Origin: an uncultured Prevotella sp.
GTDB taxonomy: Bacteria > Bacteroidota > Bacteroidia > Bacteroidales > Bacteroidaceae
Length of the DNA: 64,000 bases
Reading direction: 5' to 3'
NCBI GenBank assembly: GCA_946402275.1
Contig: CAMIVY010000005.1
Location: forward strand, 91,780 to 155,779
Shown here: positions 15,003 to 24,430 of the stretch, piece by piece
Layout of the letters: each line of letters opens with the position of its first letter
How positions within the stretch are numbered: the first letter of the stretch is position 1
Made by a program: the position numbers and the translations under genes
Notes under the pieces: generated by a model
The model's input: only the letters and a program-made list of their open reading frames with translations
Databases searched by the model: none
Told to the model about the DNA's origin: nothing

Positions 15003-16784
15003 CTATTTCGCCACGATGAAATGGGGTGCCGTGTCTATGGAGATAAGGCCGTTGTTACGCCGGGCTTCCTCGGTAAGGATGCGCACCGCATTCTCGTTGT
15101 CCACATGGTCCTTGCTCTTCAGCCGCGCCGTGTTGTTCCACTTCACCAGGGGGTTATGCCGTCCCGTTGCCTTATCGACACGGTCGCCGGTGGCAACAAA
15201 CTGGCTGACGGCCACACGGACGGTGCGCTCCGGCCATCCCTCCGTCCAACGCCCATCGGCATAGATGGTAGTGCCGTCCTTCACCATCGAGCGCAGCGTA
15301 TAGCTCTCGTCGGCATTCACGGTGATATAGCAGTCGATGCCCACCATCCGCGACAGAAGCATGGCACCCGTCTTGGTCATCGCATATTCCATCAGTTGCA
15401 GCAGGTCGGCATAGGTGATCTCATAGACATAGATAAGGTTGTCGAAGGGGAACATCTCGTAGATATTCGACACGGCGATGTCGCGCGTCTTAGCTCCGTG
15501 CAGGGGGAATGCCGTCCGCACTCCGCCATTGTTCACGAAGCCGATGTCGGCATTTCCAATGCGGCGCACCAGGTCGCTCATCCAGTTACCCATCGCAGAG
15601 GCCCTTCCGCCACTGCCTGGAAGCGCCAGACTGTCGTCCACATTGTTATAATTGCGCACCAGGCTGACGTTGATATGTCCTATCACCCTCTCGAGCATAG
15701 GACGGATGTAGCTGACAGCACTGTCCGATAGCGCCACGATGTCAGCTTCCAGGTCGTCGACATTCTCGCCCGGAGCAGTATGGGTGTCGCGAAGCTTATC
15801 TACAATCTCGTTCCGGCAGTTACCGGTATGTGCAAACGTCACCTTCCCCTTGCCGTCGGCATGGAACATCAGCTCGGCATAGGAATACGACAGACCATTG
15901 GCCCTGCCCTGCAGATAAGGGAGACCCCATGCCGTAGTGTCACACAGGTTCATGTGGCTATGACCGCCCAGCACCAGGTCGAACGCTGTCTGCTCGCCCA
16001 GCTCCTCGGCAGCCTCCTTAGCCACCCCGTGAACCAGCAGCACCGTGGCGTCGCAGAGGCCGTTGCGCTCCAACGAGTCGGCCAGCGCGTTCACCCGTGC
16101 AAAGTCTATGCGGACCTCGTAGCCCTTGTCGGCAAACTGGTGGGTTAACATGCTCTTGGCATAGTAGTGAGCCATGCCCACAACGCCAACCCTCACCCCC
16201 AAGCGGTGACCGTCGCCACTGCTGGCCGTCTTGTCAACGACAATATAGTCGCGAGTGGTATTCGTACGCTTGCCATGACGATACAGATTGGCACAAAGCA
16301 CGGGAACCGCATTGTCGCTCCGCTGTCCGCCATACTCATAGCCCAACAGCGTGGCATCGTCGTCAACCATCGTCTCAAAGCCCCAGTCGAACTCATGATT
16401 ACCCAGCGCCACGGCGTCGTAGCCCATCCGGTCGAGCGCCACATACATAGGCTCGCCACGACGGATGTTCGACAGCACCGTGCCCTGGTAGATGTCGCCG
16501 CCATCCAGCAGCAACAACCGCTTTTTGTCATAGTCGGCACCACGCCCGCGGATGTCGTTCGCCTTGTCGGCAATATACGCCAGACGGTAGTGGTTAGTAC
16601 CCGACGACGTGTTCACCAACGACCCGTGCAGGTCTGTCGTCTCGATGACGGGCAGGGAATAATAGCCTGCCGGAACCACCGACTGGCCACGCTGCAGATG
16701 ACGGCTGGAAGAACAGGCTGCCACCAAGAGCAGTGCCGAAATCATGCAGACCCATTGTCTGACGCTGAACTGAAAACTATGCAT
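15003..16784 (-). CDS. 5'-nucleotidase / cyclic phosphodiesterase lipoprotein (UshA family)
   Basis: A 593-residue exported metallophosphatase. The N-terminus is a lipoprotein signal (MISALLLVAACSSS). The two-metal domain shows all blocks: VIETTDLHGSL (D-x-H), LLLDGGDIYQGTVL, VALGNHEFDWGF and LVLGGHSHMN. The C-terminal nucleotidase domain shows NNGGVRTAFPLHG and YEMFPFDNLIYVYEITYADL, which bind the nucleoside. Such enzymes strip phosphate from nucleotides outside the inner membrane so that nucleosides or bases can be taken up. It follows two amidohydrolase genes at a spacing of six bases and ends in a strong terminator. Exact substrate preference is not readable. Confidence 0.88.
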   Translation of the reverse strand: MHSFQFSVRQWVCMISALLLVAACSSSRHLQRGQSVVPAGYYSLPVIETTDLHGSLVNTSSGTNHYRLAYIADKANDIRGRGADYDKKRLLLLDGGDIYQGTVLSNIRRGEPMYVALDRMGYDAVALGNHEFDWGFETMVDDDATLLGYEYGGQRSDNAVPVLCANLYRHGKRTNTTRDYIVVDKTASSGDGHRLGVRVGVVGMAHYYAKSMLTHQFADKGYEVRIDFARVNALADSLERNGLCDATVLLVHGVAKEAAEELGEQTAFDLVLGGHSHMNLCDTTAWGLPYLQGRANGLSYSYAELMFHADGKGKVTFAHTGNCRNEIVDKLRDTHTAPGENVDDLEADIVALSDSAVSYIRPMLERVIGHINVSLVRNYNNVDDSLALPGSGGRASAMGNWMSDLVRRIGNADIGFVNNGGVRTAFPLHGAKTRDIAVSNIYEMFPFDNLIYVYEITYADLLQLMEYAMTKTGAMLLSRMVGIDCYITVNADESYTLRSMVKDGTTIYADGRWTEGWPERTVRVAVSQFVATGDRVDKATGRHNPLVKWNNTARLKSKDHVDNENAVRILTEEARRNNGLISIDTAPHFIVAK

Positions 16785-16790
16785 AAATCT

Positions 16791-18560
16791 TTACATGGAG
16801 AAAATCTTCTTGCCCTCGAAGTAGGTGGCTGTAGGCTTGGTGGCGTGGATCTCCATCACGGGACAGGTCAGCACATCCTGGTTCAGCAGCAGGAAGTCGG
16901 CATACTTACCGGTCTTGATGCTGCCGCGCTCGTCCTCGATGAACATCTGCTTGGCGCAGTTGATGGTCATGGCGGTGAGGGTCTGCTCGCGGGTGGCGAG
17001 TTCCTCTGGCCACCACGGTGTGCCATTCTCAGACCAAAGCACACCCGTTACGGCTATCTCCATGATGCCGAAGGGGTCGTCAGGACTGCCACTCGTTGCA
17101 GGATAGTCGGAGTGGATGGTAACAGGGATATTGTGGTCGAAGAACGACTTAAAGGGGTAGGACTTGTCTTCCTGACCTGCAGGAACCATGGTCTTCAGCA
17201 CCTCAGGTGCACCAGTTGGCATGTGATGCCATGTCACACCAGAGGTGACATAGATGTTATGCGCTGCCATGCGCTTATAATCCTCATCATTGACGTTGCG
17301 CACATGCACCAGCGTATTGCGCATCTCGTCCTGTCCACCGTTGACGAAAGCATTGACAACCTGATGGACACCCTTGTTTCCCATGACATGAATGTGGATG
17401 GTCAGCCCCTGGGCATTAGCCTTGCGCGTCAGCTCGGTCACTTCCTCTTCCGTCCAGTTGGCAATGCCTTGGTGACCGTCGGGATAGAGCGGATCCACAA
17501 TGGCCGTACCAGCTTCTACTCCACCGTCGAAGAGCAGCTTGATCCATCGGGGCAAGACGCGCTTTGAAGCGAACTTCTTGGCATCGACCGCCCTGGCCAG
17601 AGCCTCATCCATATCCATCCAGCTTTCAATCTCGTAGGGCAAGCCCACGACAAAGTGCAACTTGCCTTCCTTGTCCATCTGCTGGCAAGCCTGGTAGTAA
17701 TTGGTGTTTACGAAATAGTTGCCCCAGCCGCCGTGGTACATGGTGTAACCTACTGATGCCATATATTGGGAGATTTCATCCAAATTAGACAAAGCCCTGT
17801 CGAGGGTATAGAGATTGTCGTTATCTAGGAAGGAGCGCAAGTAGGTCTGTGCCTGTTCCTTCATCAGACCAGTAGGCATACCGTTGGCATCTACCACAAT
17901 CTCGCCACCGCGTAATGTGGTCTTGCCGGCTGTGCCGTCCTCCTTGATGATGCCAGCCTTTTTCAGCAAGATTGTGTTACCCAGTGCTTTGTGGCATTCC
18001 TCGTCCAACAAATAGATGGGGATATCACTGCAGATGGCATCCAGATCCTCACGAGTAGGCAGAGGGTCGAGACTCTGGAGACGCCAGCCTTGTCCGAAGA
18101 TGGAGGTAGCCCCTTCTGCCTTTGCTTTCTTGACAGCTTCGGGAAGAATCTCCTTCAGCAATTTCTCTGAGGTAACATCCAGTCCTATCATCGTGCCGAT
18201 GGTCTTCAGCGCATAGCCCAGCATGTAATGGGAATGGCCGTTGCCGCAGCCAGGCATCACCAGTCCCTTGCCGGTATAATCGATCACCTCCGTCTTGCCA
18301 TTCACGATATACTGCTCGGCGCCCTTCTTATCACCTACATAGACGTACTTGCCGTCCTTCACGGCAAAGGCTTCCGCCATCTGGTAGTTCTCCGACGTGA
18401 AAATCTTGCCAATGACCACCAGGTCGGCACCGCTCTTTTCGTCCTTACCAGGATTGTCACTCACCGCACAGCCGGAAAGCATGCCCATTGCAAGTACAAC
18501 ACTCAGCACTGCGATACAGGATAGCATCTTCCCGATACGCTTGCAAATTGTCTGTTTCAT
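16791..18560 (-). CDS. Exported amidohydrolase lipoprotein (YtcJ-like, Amidohydro_3)
   Basis: A 589-residue member of the amidohydrolase superfamily with a lipoprotein signal peptide (LAMGMLSGCAVS). Family features are DLVVIGKIFTSE at the start, VMPGCGNGHSHYM (H-x-H metal ligands), LTIHIHVMGNKGVHQVV, VTIHSDYPATSG and the C-terminal GSIKTGKYADFLLLNQDVL. YtcJ-like proteins hydrolyse amides, carbamates or ring compounds, and their natural substrates are mostly unknown. It is 33 bases downstream of a second, non-exported member; the two share the domain but only one is a lipoprotein, so they may handle related substrates in different compartments. Confidence 0.85.
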   Translation of the reverse strand: MKQTICKRIGKMLSCIAVLSVVLAMGMLSGCAVSDNPGKDEKSGADLVVIGKIFTSENYQMAEAFAVKDGKYVYVGDKKGAEQYIVNGKTEVIDYTGKGLVMPGCGNGHSHYMLGYALKTIGTMIGLDVTSEKLLKEILPEAVKKAKAEGATSIFGQGWRLQSLDPLPTREDLDAICSDIPIYLLDEECHKALGNTILLKKAGIIKEDGTAGKTTLRGGEIVVDANGMPTGLMKEQAQTYLRSFLDNDNLYTLDRALSNLDEISQYMASVGYTMYHGGWGNYFVNTNYYQACQQMDKEGKLHFVVGLPYEIESWMDMDEALARAVDAKKFASKRVLPRWIKLLFDGGVEAGTAIVDPLYPDGHQGIANWTEEEVTELTRKANAQGLTIHIHVMGNKGVHQVVNAFVNGGQDEMRNTLVHVRNVNDEDYKRMAAHNIYVTSGVTWHHMPTGAPEVLKTMVPAGQEDKSYPFKSFFDHNIPVTIHSDYPATSGSPDDPFGIMEIAVTGVLWSENGTPWWPEELATREQTLTAMTINCAKQMFIEDERGSIKTGKYADFLLLNQDVLTCPVMEIHATKPTATYFEGKKIFSM

Positions 18561-18593
18561 AATTCTTTGTTTGTTATTAATATATAATGTAAT

Positions 18594-20225
18594 TTATGCC
18601 TTATAGACCTCCTCGCCGTCAATGATGGTAGCAATGATGTTGGCCTGAGCCACCTTCTCGATGTCGTCGTGCAGGAAGTCGCAGTCATAGACCGTCATAT
18701 TGGCAATCTTTCCGAACTCGATAGAACCCATGCGATGCTCCTGACGGAACTGGCGAGCCACATTGATGGTCATAGCACGCAACGACTGCTCGCGGGTGAT
18801 GGCCTCCTTGGTATTGCGACGCGTGTCTCCCGCCACCACGAACTGAGGATAGCCCCGCCTTTCAGCGGTGTAAATGCTAAGCTTGACATCCATCATCGGG
18901 GAAACGGGATAGTCGGAGTGGAACACCACATTGGCACCAGCATCATAGAACGACTTGATGGGATAAGCACTGTCAGCCATTTCCTGACCCACCGACGATA
19001 CCTCTTGTTCGTAATTGCCCGCCAATTTACCCGACCACAGGGGAGGAACGGCAGGAATAGTGCCGGTTGCCGCCATGCGGCGGATATCTTCGTCGGTAAC
19101 ATATTGCAGGTGTGCCAGAATGTTGCGCTGGTCCTTGTTGCCGGTAATCTTCTCGGCATCCTCAATGCAGTCCAGCATGAAGTGGGTAGCACCGTTCCCT
19201 ACGGAGTGGGCATGGACGGAGAGTCCCTCCTTGTCAGCCTCAGCAATCAGCTCAACCATCTTGTCGTGGTCGTTGAAACGCTCCACACCGTGATAGCCAG
19301 GCTGATCGTCATAATCCTTGAGCAGCCAAGCAGTGTGGGCTTCGGTTACACCGTCCAACAACACTTTCAGACCAATGATTTTGTAATACTCGTGACTGTA
19401 TTTTGCACGAATAGCAGCCACGTTAGCCACTTCTGCCTTCGGGTCTTCAGCATTGTCGGGAATAATCACATTGGCGTATGTGCGCAGCTTCAGCTTGCCT
19501 TCCTGCTCCAGCTCATAGTAAGCCTCAGCCTCAGGGAAACGAAGGTCATCGCCAGCAAAGGCAGTGGCAGTAAGTCCGCTTGCGATGGCAAAGTCCTGCC
19601 ACGCCAAGATATAGCTCTTAGCTTCCTCAACCGTCACCGGCACCTCATGAATGACCTTGAAGGCAGGCCCCTCGCAGAGATAGCCAGTCGGTTCCCCTTT
19701 TTCGTCCACATATACCAGGTCGTAGCCATATTCCTTGGCGCGCTGGGCATCGATGCCTGCCCATTCCAGCGCCTTGGTGTTGAGCAGACAGGAATGAGCG
19801 TCGGCAGAATTCATGATAAAGGGCTTGTCGGGACATATCTCATTGAGGTATGCCTTTGTGACTGGTTCCTCATTGGGAATCCATCCGGCAGCCATATAGA
19901 TTTGACGTTGAGGATTCTTGGCAATGAACTCCTTTATAATCTCCCGGTATTTAGCATAGTCGGTCTTTAACCCCACTTGGGCAAGGTTAGCCTGTCCAAT
20001 GGCACGATAACCGGCAAAGACACCGTGGGCATGAGCCTCCATGAAGCCAGGATAGATGAAGTTATCACCATAGTCCATCACCTTCGCATCCTTACCGGCA
20101 AGCCGCTTAGCCTCCTCCACGCCACCGATATAGGCAAAGACGCCGTTCTTTACTACCGCAGCCTTGGCATAAGGCCGCTTCTCATCCATCGTAATGATGT
20201 TGCCGAGAATAATCGTCTTTTTCAT
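18594..20225 (-). CDS. Cytoplasmic amidohydrolase (YtcJ-like, Amidohydro_3)
   Basis: A 543-residue protein without a signal peptide: MKKTIILGNIITMDEKRPYA leads straight into the metal-dependent hydrolase composite domain. Metal ligands lie in YPGFMEAHAHGVFAGYR; later blocks are LSVHAHSVGNGATHFML, VVFHSDYPVSPMM and GSIEFGKIANMTVYDCDFL. Substrate unknown. Its upstream region shares a roughly 30-base block, including the palindrome AAACGTTT, with the region upstream of the carboxylesterase gene, suggesting common control. It probably forms an operon with the following amidohydrolase and nucleotidase genes. Confidence 0.85.
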   Translation of the reverse strand: MKKTIILGNIITMDEKRPYAKAAVVKNGVFAYIGGVEEAKRLAGKDAKVMDYGDNFIYPGFMEAHAHGVFAGYRAIGQANLAQVGLKTDYAKYREIIKEFIAKNPQRQIYMAAGWIPNEEPVTKAYLNEICPDKPFIMNSADAHSCLLNTKALEWAGIDAQRAKEYGYDLVYVDEKGEPTGYLCEGPAFKVIHEVPVTVEEAKSYILAWQDFAIASGLTATAFAGDDLRFPEAEAYYELEQEGKLKLRTYANVIIPDNAEDPKAEVANVAAIRAKYSHEYYKIIGLKVLLDGVTEAHTAWLLKDYDDQPGYHGVERFNDHDKMVELIAEADKEGLSVHAHSVGNGATHFMLDCIEDAEKITGNKDQRNILAHLQYVTDEDIRRMAATGTIPAVPPLWSGKLAGNYEQEVSSVGQEMADSAYPIKSFYDAGANVVFHSDYPVSPMMDVKLSIYTAERRGYPQFVVAGDTRRNTKEAITREQSLRAMTINVARQFRQEHRMGSIEFGKIANMTVYDCDFLHDDIEKVAQANIIATIIDGEEVYKA

Positions 20226-20238
20226 TTCATTATTATTT

Positions 20239-20270
20239 TAGAATGAGTAATTCGGCTAAACGTTTGCATA
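20239..20270 (-). promoter_or_regulatory. Shared promoter-proximal palindromic element, copy 1
   Basis: On the minus strand TATGCAAACGTTTAG, three bases, then AATTACTCATTCTAAAA, just upstream of the amidohydrolase start. The core AAACGTTT (20258-20265) is a palindrome with a central CG, like LacI-family operators. Nearly the same block lies at 22014-22048. Confidence 0.65.
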
Positions 20271-20290
20271 TACTGTCCGCATTATCCTAT

Positions 20291-22000
20291 TTATATGCAA
20301 TAATACTTGGTCAGGAAATAGGTGCGCTCCCAATCCACCATCTTTCTCTGAGATTCCTTCTCAGGATGAATATTAAACTCATCAAAGATCATGATATTCT
20401 TGTCTGTCAGGTCGTAAAGCGGCCATTCGTATGCCTTGCCGTCGGGCGACTCTGAGGCACTAAGCGACGGATTGCCGGTCTTGGCAAACTGAACCCACAT
20501 CCGACGCATGGTCTTTGAGAAGGTCTTGTCGAATTGCCTTCCTGTGACTAGATTCTCCTCCGGATGGTTGAATACCGTCGAAAGTTCTACTGCATGCCCG
20601 CTCTTCATCAATGGTATTGATGATTCGGGCGTGAAGAGATAGGTGAACGACTTGCCGCCGCCCATTGTCTGACACTCAGACAGTCTGATGAGGGGTGCTC
20701 TAAACCAGCCTTGGTCGTAAAGGCGGCAAATTTTCTCATAACTCTCTCCGGGTATGTCGTTGTAGAAACTTTCAACCAATGCTTTTTCTTCGTCCGTCAT
20801 CTGTGAGATTACTTTTGCCTTGCGGTCGAGGCCCCACGCAGTGAAAGGCTCTGGTCCGCCCATAAAAACCATGAAATAATTCATCTCGTCTTTATTGCAA
20901 CCCTGCATGATGTCAATGTCTTTTGCCACGCCATTCTCGTATGCCGCATACGGGTCAAGAGGCAAGTATTTCCCGTCCCTTTCTGGCATTATCCTCAAAG
21001 AGATTATGGCCGATGTTTTTAAGAATTTCTCGACATCGACTTTCTGGAGGTCTGCCACGGTCTTGCAGCCCAATGCTTCCATCAACTTGTTCGTACAGTC
21101 GATAGCCTGTTCCGAAGACCTAGTGAAGACTGGGCTACCGCTCTGGGCGATAACCTTCTTGAAGTACTTATGGGAGCCTTCTACCAAAGGGAGCACAGTT
21201 ACGCTTCCGCCACCTGCTGACTGGCCGAAGATAGTCACATTCTCGGGATCGCCGCCAAAGGCCGCGATGTTTTCGTGAACCCACTTCAAGCCCATGATTT
21301 GATCCAGGAGTCCCAGATTCTGTGCGTCAGGATAATCCTTGCCGTCCGGAAGATGAGAGAGATGGAAGAAGCCGAAAATGCCGAGCCTGTACTCGATAGA
21401 AACGAGGATGACATCCGGATTCTCTTTGACGAAATTGGTGCATTCCTCACGTGGTTCGGACGTTCCGCCGATTTCAAAGGCGCCACCATGGATCCACACC
21501 ATGACCGGTTTCTTCACTGTACTCGCCTCAGCAGACTTCCATACGTTCAGATATAAGCAGTCTTCACCTTGGGGGTAAAGACCTCCAAGTTGGGTGGTAT
21601 TCCCATCCTGGCGGGGAGCTTTGCCATTGTAATACGCCTCATAGACGCCGTCATCCGGTACAATATCCACGGGCGCTTTCCAACGCAGGTCACCGACAGG
21701 CTGTTTACCGACAAAGGGAATACCCTTGAAGGCAATGACATGATCATCCGTCTTTTTGCCGACAAAGGTGCCGTTGATACACTTGACGGCCAACGATTGG
21801 TCAAAATCACCGTTCGTAATCTCTTTGTTCTCACCGTATAGGGATTTCATCTTTTCCTCAGCAGTTTGAGGCTTCTGTACTGGGTTGTCGTCTTTTACGG
21901 CGCATGAGTTGAGGACTATTAAACCACAAATCAGGAGGGCGGCGAGCATCCAATTCTTGTTAAACAAGCGACCAAAGGTCGAGCGCATAATCTTTTTCAT
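20291..22000 (-). CDS. Type-B carboxylesterase lipoprotein
   Basis: A 569-residue alpha/beta hydrolase of the carboxylesterase/cholinesterase group. A lipoprotein signal ends in GLIVLNSC (Cys near residue 33). The family is shown by DCLYLNVWKS, PVMVWIHGGAFEIGG (oxyanion hole), and the nucleophile elbow TIFGQSAGGGSV; the acidic residue and His are expected in the C-terminal half (HAVELSTVFNH). It should hydrolyse ester bonds of a small or acyl-substituted substrate in the periplasm. The n-region of the signal peptide (RSTFGRLF) is encoded by a palindromic repeat, so an original start may have been shorter. The gene is upstream of two amidohydrolases that share its promoter element. Confidence 0.88.
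   Translation of the reverse strand: MKKIMRSTFGRLFNKNWMLAALLICGLIVLNSCAVKDDNPVQKPQTAEEKMKSLYGENKEITNGDFDQSLAVKCINGTFVGKKTDDHVIAFKGIPFVGKQPVGDLRWKAPVDIVPDDGVYEAYYNGKAPRQDGNTTQLGGLYPQGEDCLYLNVWKSAEASTVKKPVMVWIHGGAFEIGGTSEPREECTNFVKENPDVILVSIEYRLGIFGFFHLSHLPDGKDYPDAQNLGLLDQIMGLKWVHENIAAFGGDPENVTIFGQSAGGGSVTVLPLVEGSHKYFKKVIAQSGSPVFTRSSEQAIDCTNKLMEALGCKTVADLQKVDVEKFLKTSAIISLRIMPERDGKYLPLDPYAAYENGVAKDIDIMQGCNKDEMNYFMVFMGGPEPFTAWGLDRKAKVISQMTDEEKALVESFYNDIPGESYEKICRLYDQGWFRAPLIRLSECQTMGGGKSFTYLFTPESSIPLMKSGHAVELSTVFNHPEENLVTGRQFDKTFSKTMRRMWVQFAKTGNPSLSASESPDGKAYEWPLYDLTDKNIMIFDEFNIHPEKESQRKMVDWERTYFLTKYYCI
21968..21986. repeat. GCGACC-type palindromic repeat inside the esterase signal peptide
   Basis: GCGACCAAAGGTCGAGCGC, matching 10274-10292 at all but one position. 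It encodes residues of RSTFGRLF in the esterase n-region, in frame. Confidence 0.7.
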
Positions 22001-22013
22001 TGTTTTTTTTTAG

Positions 22014-22067
22014 GATGAGTAATTTGTCACTAAACGTTTGCAAATATAAGAAAAATCTACAAACAAA
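22014..22067 (-). promoter_or_regulatory. Esterase promoter with shared palindromic element, copy 2
   Basis: The minus strand carries TATATTTG (22041-22048) directly followed by CAAACGTTTAG, five bases and AATTACTCATCCTAAAA. The AAACGTTT palindrome (22032-22039) sits where the transcript should start, as expected for a repressor site. A TTTG lies 15 bases upstream of the box, closer than the usual 19-21. Confidence 0.6.
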
Positions 22068-22142
22068 CATAGCCTCAGGTGCTATACAAATCGTATTTTG
22101 TATATTTTGAGACTGTTTTTGTAAATTTTGAGAGTCGGTCCG

Positions 22143-23240
22143 TTAACTACCCTGCATTTCTTGCATCCATGCCATTACGCTCTGCCCCGTGCGCTGCTTG
22201 AAGGCCAGTGCGAAAGTGCTGTAGCTGCGGTAGCCGCTGTCGTGGGCCATTTGCTTTGCTGAGACGGATTGCTGGGATGCGATGGCCTCACGATAGAGAC
22301 TGATGAAATGGTGGATGCGCAGGTTGTTGATATAGGCATTATAGGTGGTGCCCTGGCTGGAGAAATACTGGCTGAGGTAAGTGCGGTTGGTTCCCACGGA
22401 TTTGGCAAGCTGGCTAAGCGTCAGGTCGTGCTGCAGGTATAGCTGCGTGTCTATGCAACGCTGCTGGAGCAAGAGCCCCAGGTCGTTGGTCACAGTCTGT
22501 CCCTCCGTCATGGTTGATTCCTCATCGGCCTCCTGTGACTGCGGGATGCTCAGGTCGCTCAACGTCTCCACGCGCCACAGCAGATAGCCAATCAGTACGA
22601 CTACGATTAGTTGTAGAATGTATTCGAAAGTCAGGTCGTCGCCGGTCAGCGTATAGACAAGGAACACGAGCAGTATGATGGCCAGCACCACGAAGCTCTG
22701 CCACACCTCCTTGTGCTCCAGGTCGGCATAGTTGTCGCGCAACCATCGCCCGTATTGCTGCAATGCAAACACCATATAGACTATCAGTCCTATGCTCATC
22801 AGCAGCAGATAGCCTATCAGCACGGGGAAAAGGGCATCGCTGCAGGTGACGACGCACCACACCATGCCCACGACGAGCGGCATGACCATCACGACGACAG
22901 ACCACAACGGTCGCCTGCGGTCTTGCAGCATGGAAAACAGCACGATGATGGCCAGCGGAAAGAATGTTATGCAGTCAATCAGTCCGCCAACCAGATTGGC
23001 CAGATGCACGTCGTCGCTGGAGGTGATGAAGAACAACGGCCCCATGTACCACAGATGATTCACCACGAAGACGGCAAACAAGGCTGCCGTCCAGCGGCGC
23101 AGCCGTACTGGCGGCGTGACGTCAGGGTCAATGGCATTGCCCCGACGAAACAGCAGATAACAACTGGCCATCAAGGCCATAGCTGTTACCACTGCATAAA
23201 GCATGATGTAGAATGGATCTACCCTGATTTGATCGTACAT
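22143..23240 (-). CDS. Seven-helix membrane regulator with AraC DNA-binding domain
   Basis: A 365-residue protein. The first 235 residues form seven hydrophobic helices (for example FYIMLYAVVTAMALMASCYL and EYILQLIVVVLIGYLLW). A linker rich in Glu, Ser and Gln follows, then an AraC-type domain over about residues 260-365: LTLSQLAKSVGTNRTYLSQY and SGYRSYSTFALAFKQRTGQS are its two helix-turn-helix units. Membrane-bound AraC proteins of this kind are common in Bacteroidales, but their signals are mostly unknown. Its position between the glycan operon and the esterase/amidohydrolase genes makes either a candidate target; the sequence does not decide. It starts 31 bases after the alpha/beta hydrolase gene. 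Confidence 0.82.
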   Translation of the reverse strand: MYDQIRVDPFYIMLYAVVTAMALMASCYLLFRRGNAIDPDVTPPVRLRRWTAALFAVFVVNHLWYMGPLFFITSSDDVHLANLVGGLIDCITFFPLAIIVLFSMLQDRRRPLWSVVVMVMPLVVGMVWCVVTCSDALFPVLIGYLLLMSIGLIVYMVFALQQYGRWLRDNYADLEHKEVWQSFVVLAIILLVFLVYTLTGDDLTFEYILQLIVVVLIGYLLWRVETLSDLSIPQSQEADEESTMTEGQTVTNDLGLLLQQRCIDTQLYLQHDLTLSQLAKSVGTNRTYLSQYFSSQGTTYNAYINNLRIHHFISLYREAIASQQSVSAKQMAHDSGYRSYSTFALAFKQRTGQSVMAWMQEMQGS

Positions 23241-23271
23241 GACTTATCTAGAATTTACACTACTTGCCCTT

Positions 23272-24417
23272 TTACAGATGTTTTCGGAAGAATTCGAGGA
23301 CGCGGTGCTGGGCTTTTTTATTGCAGCTGTGCGGCATGTCCCATAGCTCTGTGTCTAGCTTGGCATCGGCTCCTTGTGACTTCCATGTGTCGTGCATGGT
23401 CTGGAAGGCTTTCTGGACACCAGCGACGGGGAAGAGCTTGTCCTGCGAGCCATTGATGAAAAGCATGGGTTTGGGACAGGCGAGGCTGGCGATATGTGGA
23501 TAGTCGAGCCAGCGGCGAAGACCAGGGAAGCAGTTGGCAAAACCGCCATTTTCCGTACGACTGTATTTAAAGGACATCTGCTCATCGGTGGTTACCATCC
23601 AACAGATGGCGGTACCCACCTTGATGCGGTCGCTCAAGGCAGACAGCATCCAGGCGCGATAGGCACCCATTGACCATCCTGTACAGCCTATGCGTCGGGC
23701 ATCCACCTCGGGCATCTGTGCCAGGTATTCCGTGCCTGCAATATCGTCGTAGGTCATCCAAGCAGACAGGTCAATGCCATACATCATCATATTGCCGGCT
23801 ATCATGTCGTAGCGGTCGCGGCGTGCCCCTTCTTTCTGTCCCCGTTCGCCCCACATCGGTGCATCGGCAGAGAATACTACGTAGCCGTTCTTTGCCAGGT
23901 AGTCGCCGAAGTATTGACCTTCATAGCCCTTCAGCCACTCGTCGGCATCCTTGATGACCGTTGAGTCTTCGCAAGCCAACGGGCGGATCATCTTCTCCTT
24001 GCCGATAAAGAGGTGGGCCCCGTGATCGTGCAGGGCATTCACGGCGGGGAAGGGTCCTTTGCCGTCGGGGATAAGCACATAGGCGGGCACCGTATAGTAG
24101 CGGCTCAACCGGATTTCTATCTTGCGTGCCTTATAGCCGTCGCGCTGTTCCTCGTATAGTACCTTTGCCTCATAACCATGAGCAGGAGCAGGTGGGGGAG
24201 TGAGCATGCAGTCGAACACCTTCTGTCGAGCCATCTTGCGCCATTCATCAAAGTCTCGGATATCGCTATGTCCCCAAGCCAAGGGATAGTTCAGGTCGGC
24301 TAACAGCGAGTCAGCATATACGGGCAGGTTGCGCATGAACTCGTATTTGTCACGCGTCTGGGAAAGGGCATTCATGCTGCATAGCAGCAATCCTGCAATG
24401 ACAGAGATGGTTTTCAT
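23272..24417 (-). CDS. Secreted alpha/beta hydrolase, acetyl-xylan-esterase-like
   Basis: A 381-residue exported hydrolase. The start at 24417 gives a clean signal peptide (MKTISVIAGLLLCSMNALSQ); longer frames overlap the gene upstream. Family features are VPAYVLIPDGKGPFPAVNAL, HDHGAHLF, the nucleophile elbow IGCTGWSMGAYRAW (Ser near residue 245), FINGSQDKLFPV (acid) and the His in DMPHSCN. The arrangement resembles acetyl xylan esterases and dienelactone-hydrolase-like proteins of polysaccharide loci. It probably removes acyl groups from a pectic or other plant glycan together with the upstream enzymes. It is 13 bases downstream of the sensor gene, so likely in the same operon. Confidence 0.75.
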   Translation of the reverse strand: MKTISVIAGLLLCSMNALSQTRDKYEFMRNLPVYADSLLADLNYPLAWGHSDIRDFDEWRKMARQKVFDCMLTPPPAPAHGYEAKVLYEEQRDGYKARKIEIRLSRYYTVPAYVLIPDGKGPFPAVNALHDHGAHLFIGKEKMIRPLACEDSTVIKDADEWLKGYEGQYFGDYLAKNGYVVFSADAPMWGERGQKEGARRDRYDMIAGNMMMYGIDLSAWMTYDDIAGTEYLAQMPEVDARRIGCTGWSMGAYRAWMLSALSDRIKVGTAICWMVTTDEQMSFKYSRTENGGFANCFPGLRRWLDYPHIASLACPKPMLFINGSQDKLFPVAGVQKAFQTMHDTWKSQGADAKLDTELWDMPHSCNKKAQHRVLEFFRKHL

Positions 24418-24430
24418 TGTAGTTTGTTTT

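Noticed and set aside
14758..15264. A 168-codon open frame on the plus strand across the 22-bp array
   Set aside because: Its first part is only the translated tandem repeat (Gln-Ser-Gly-Ala-Leu-Ser type units), and its second half is antisense to the conserved 5'-nucleotidase gene.
16167..19970. Long plus-strand open frames (466 and 433 codons) opposite the amidohydrolase and nucleotidase genes
   Set aside because: They are antisense to genes with clear catalytic motifs, and their sequences show no domain; codon bias of the true genes keeps these frames open.
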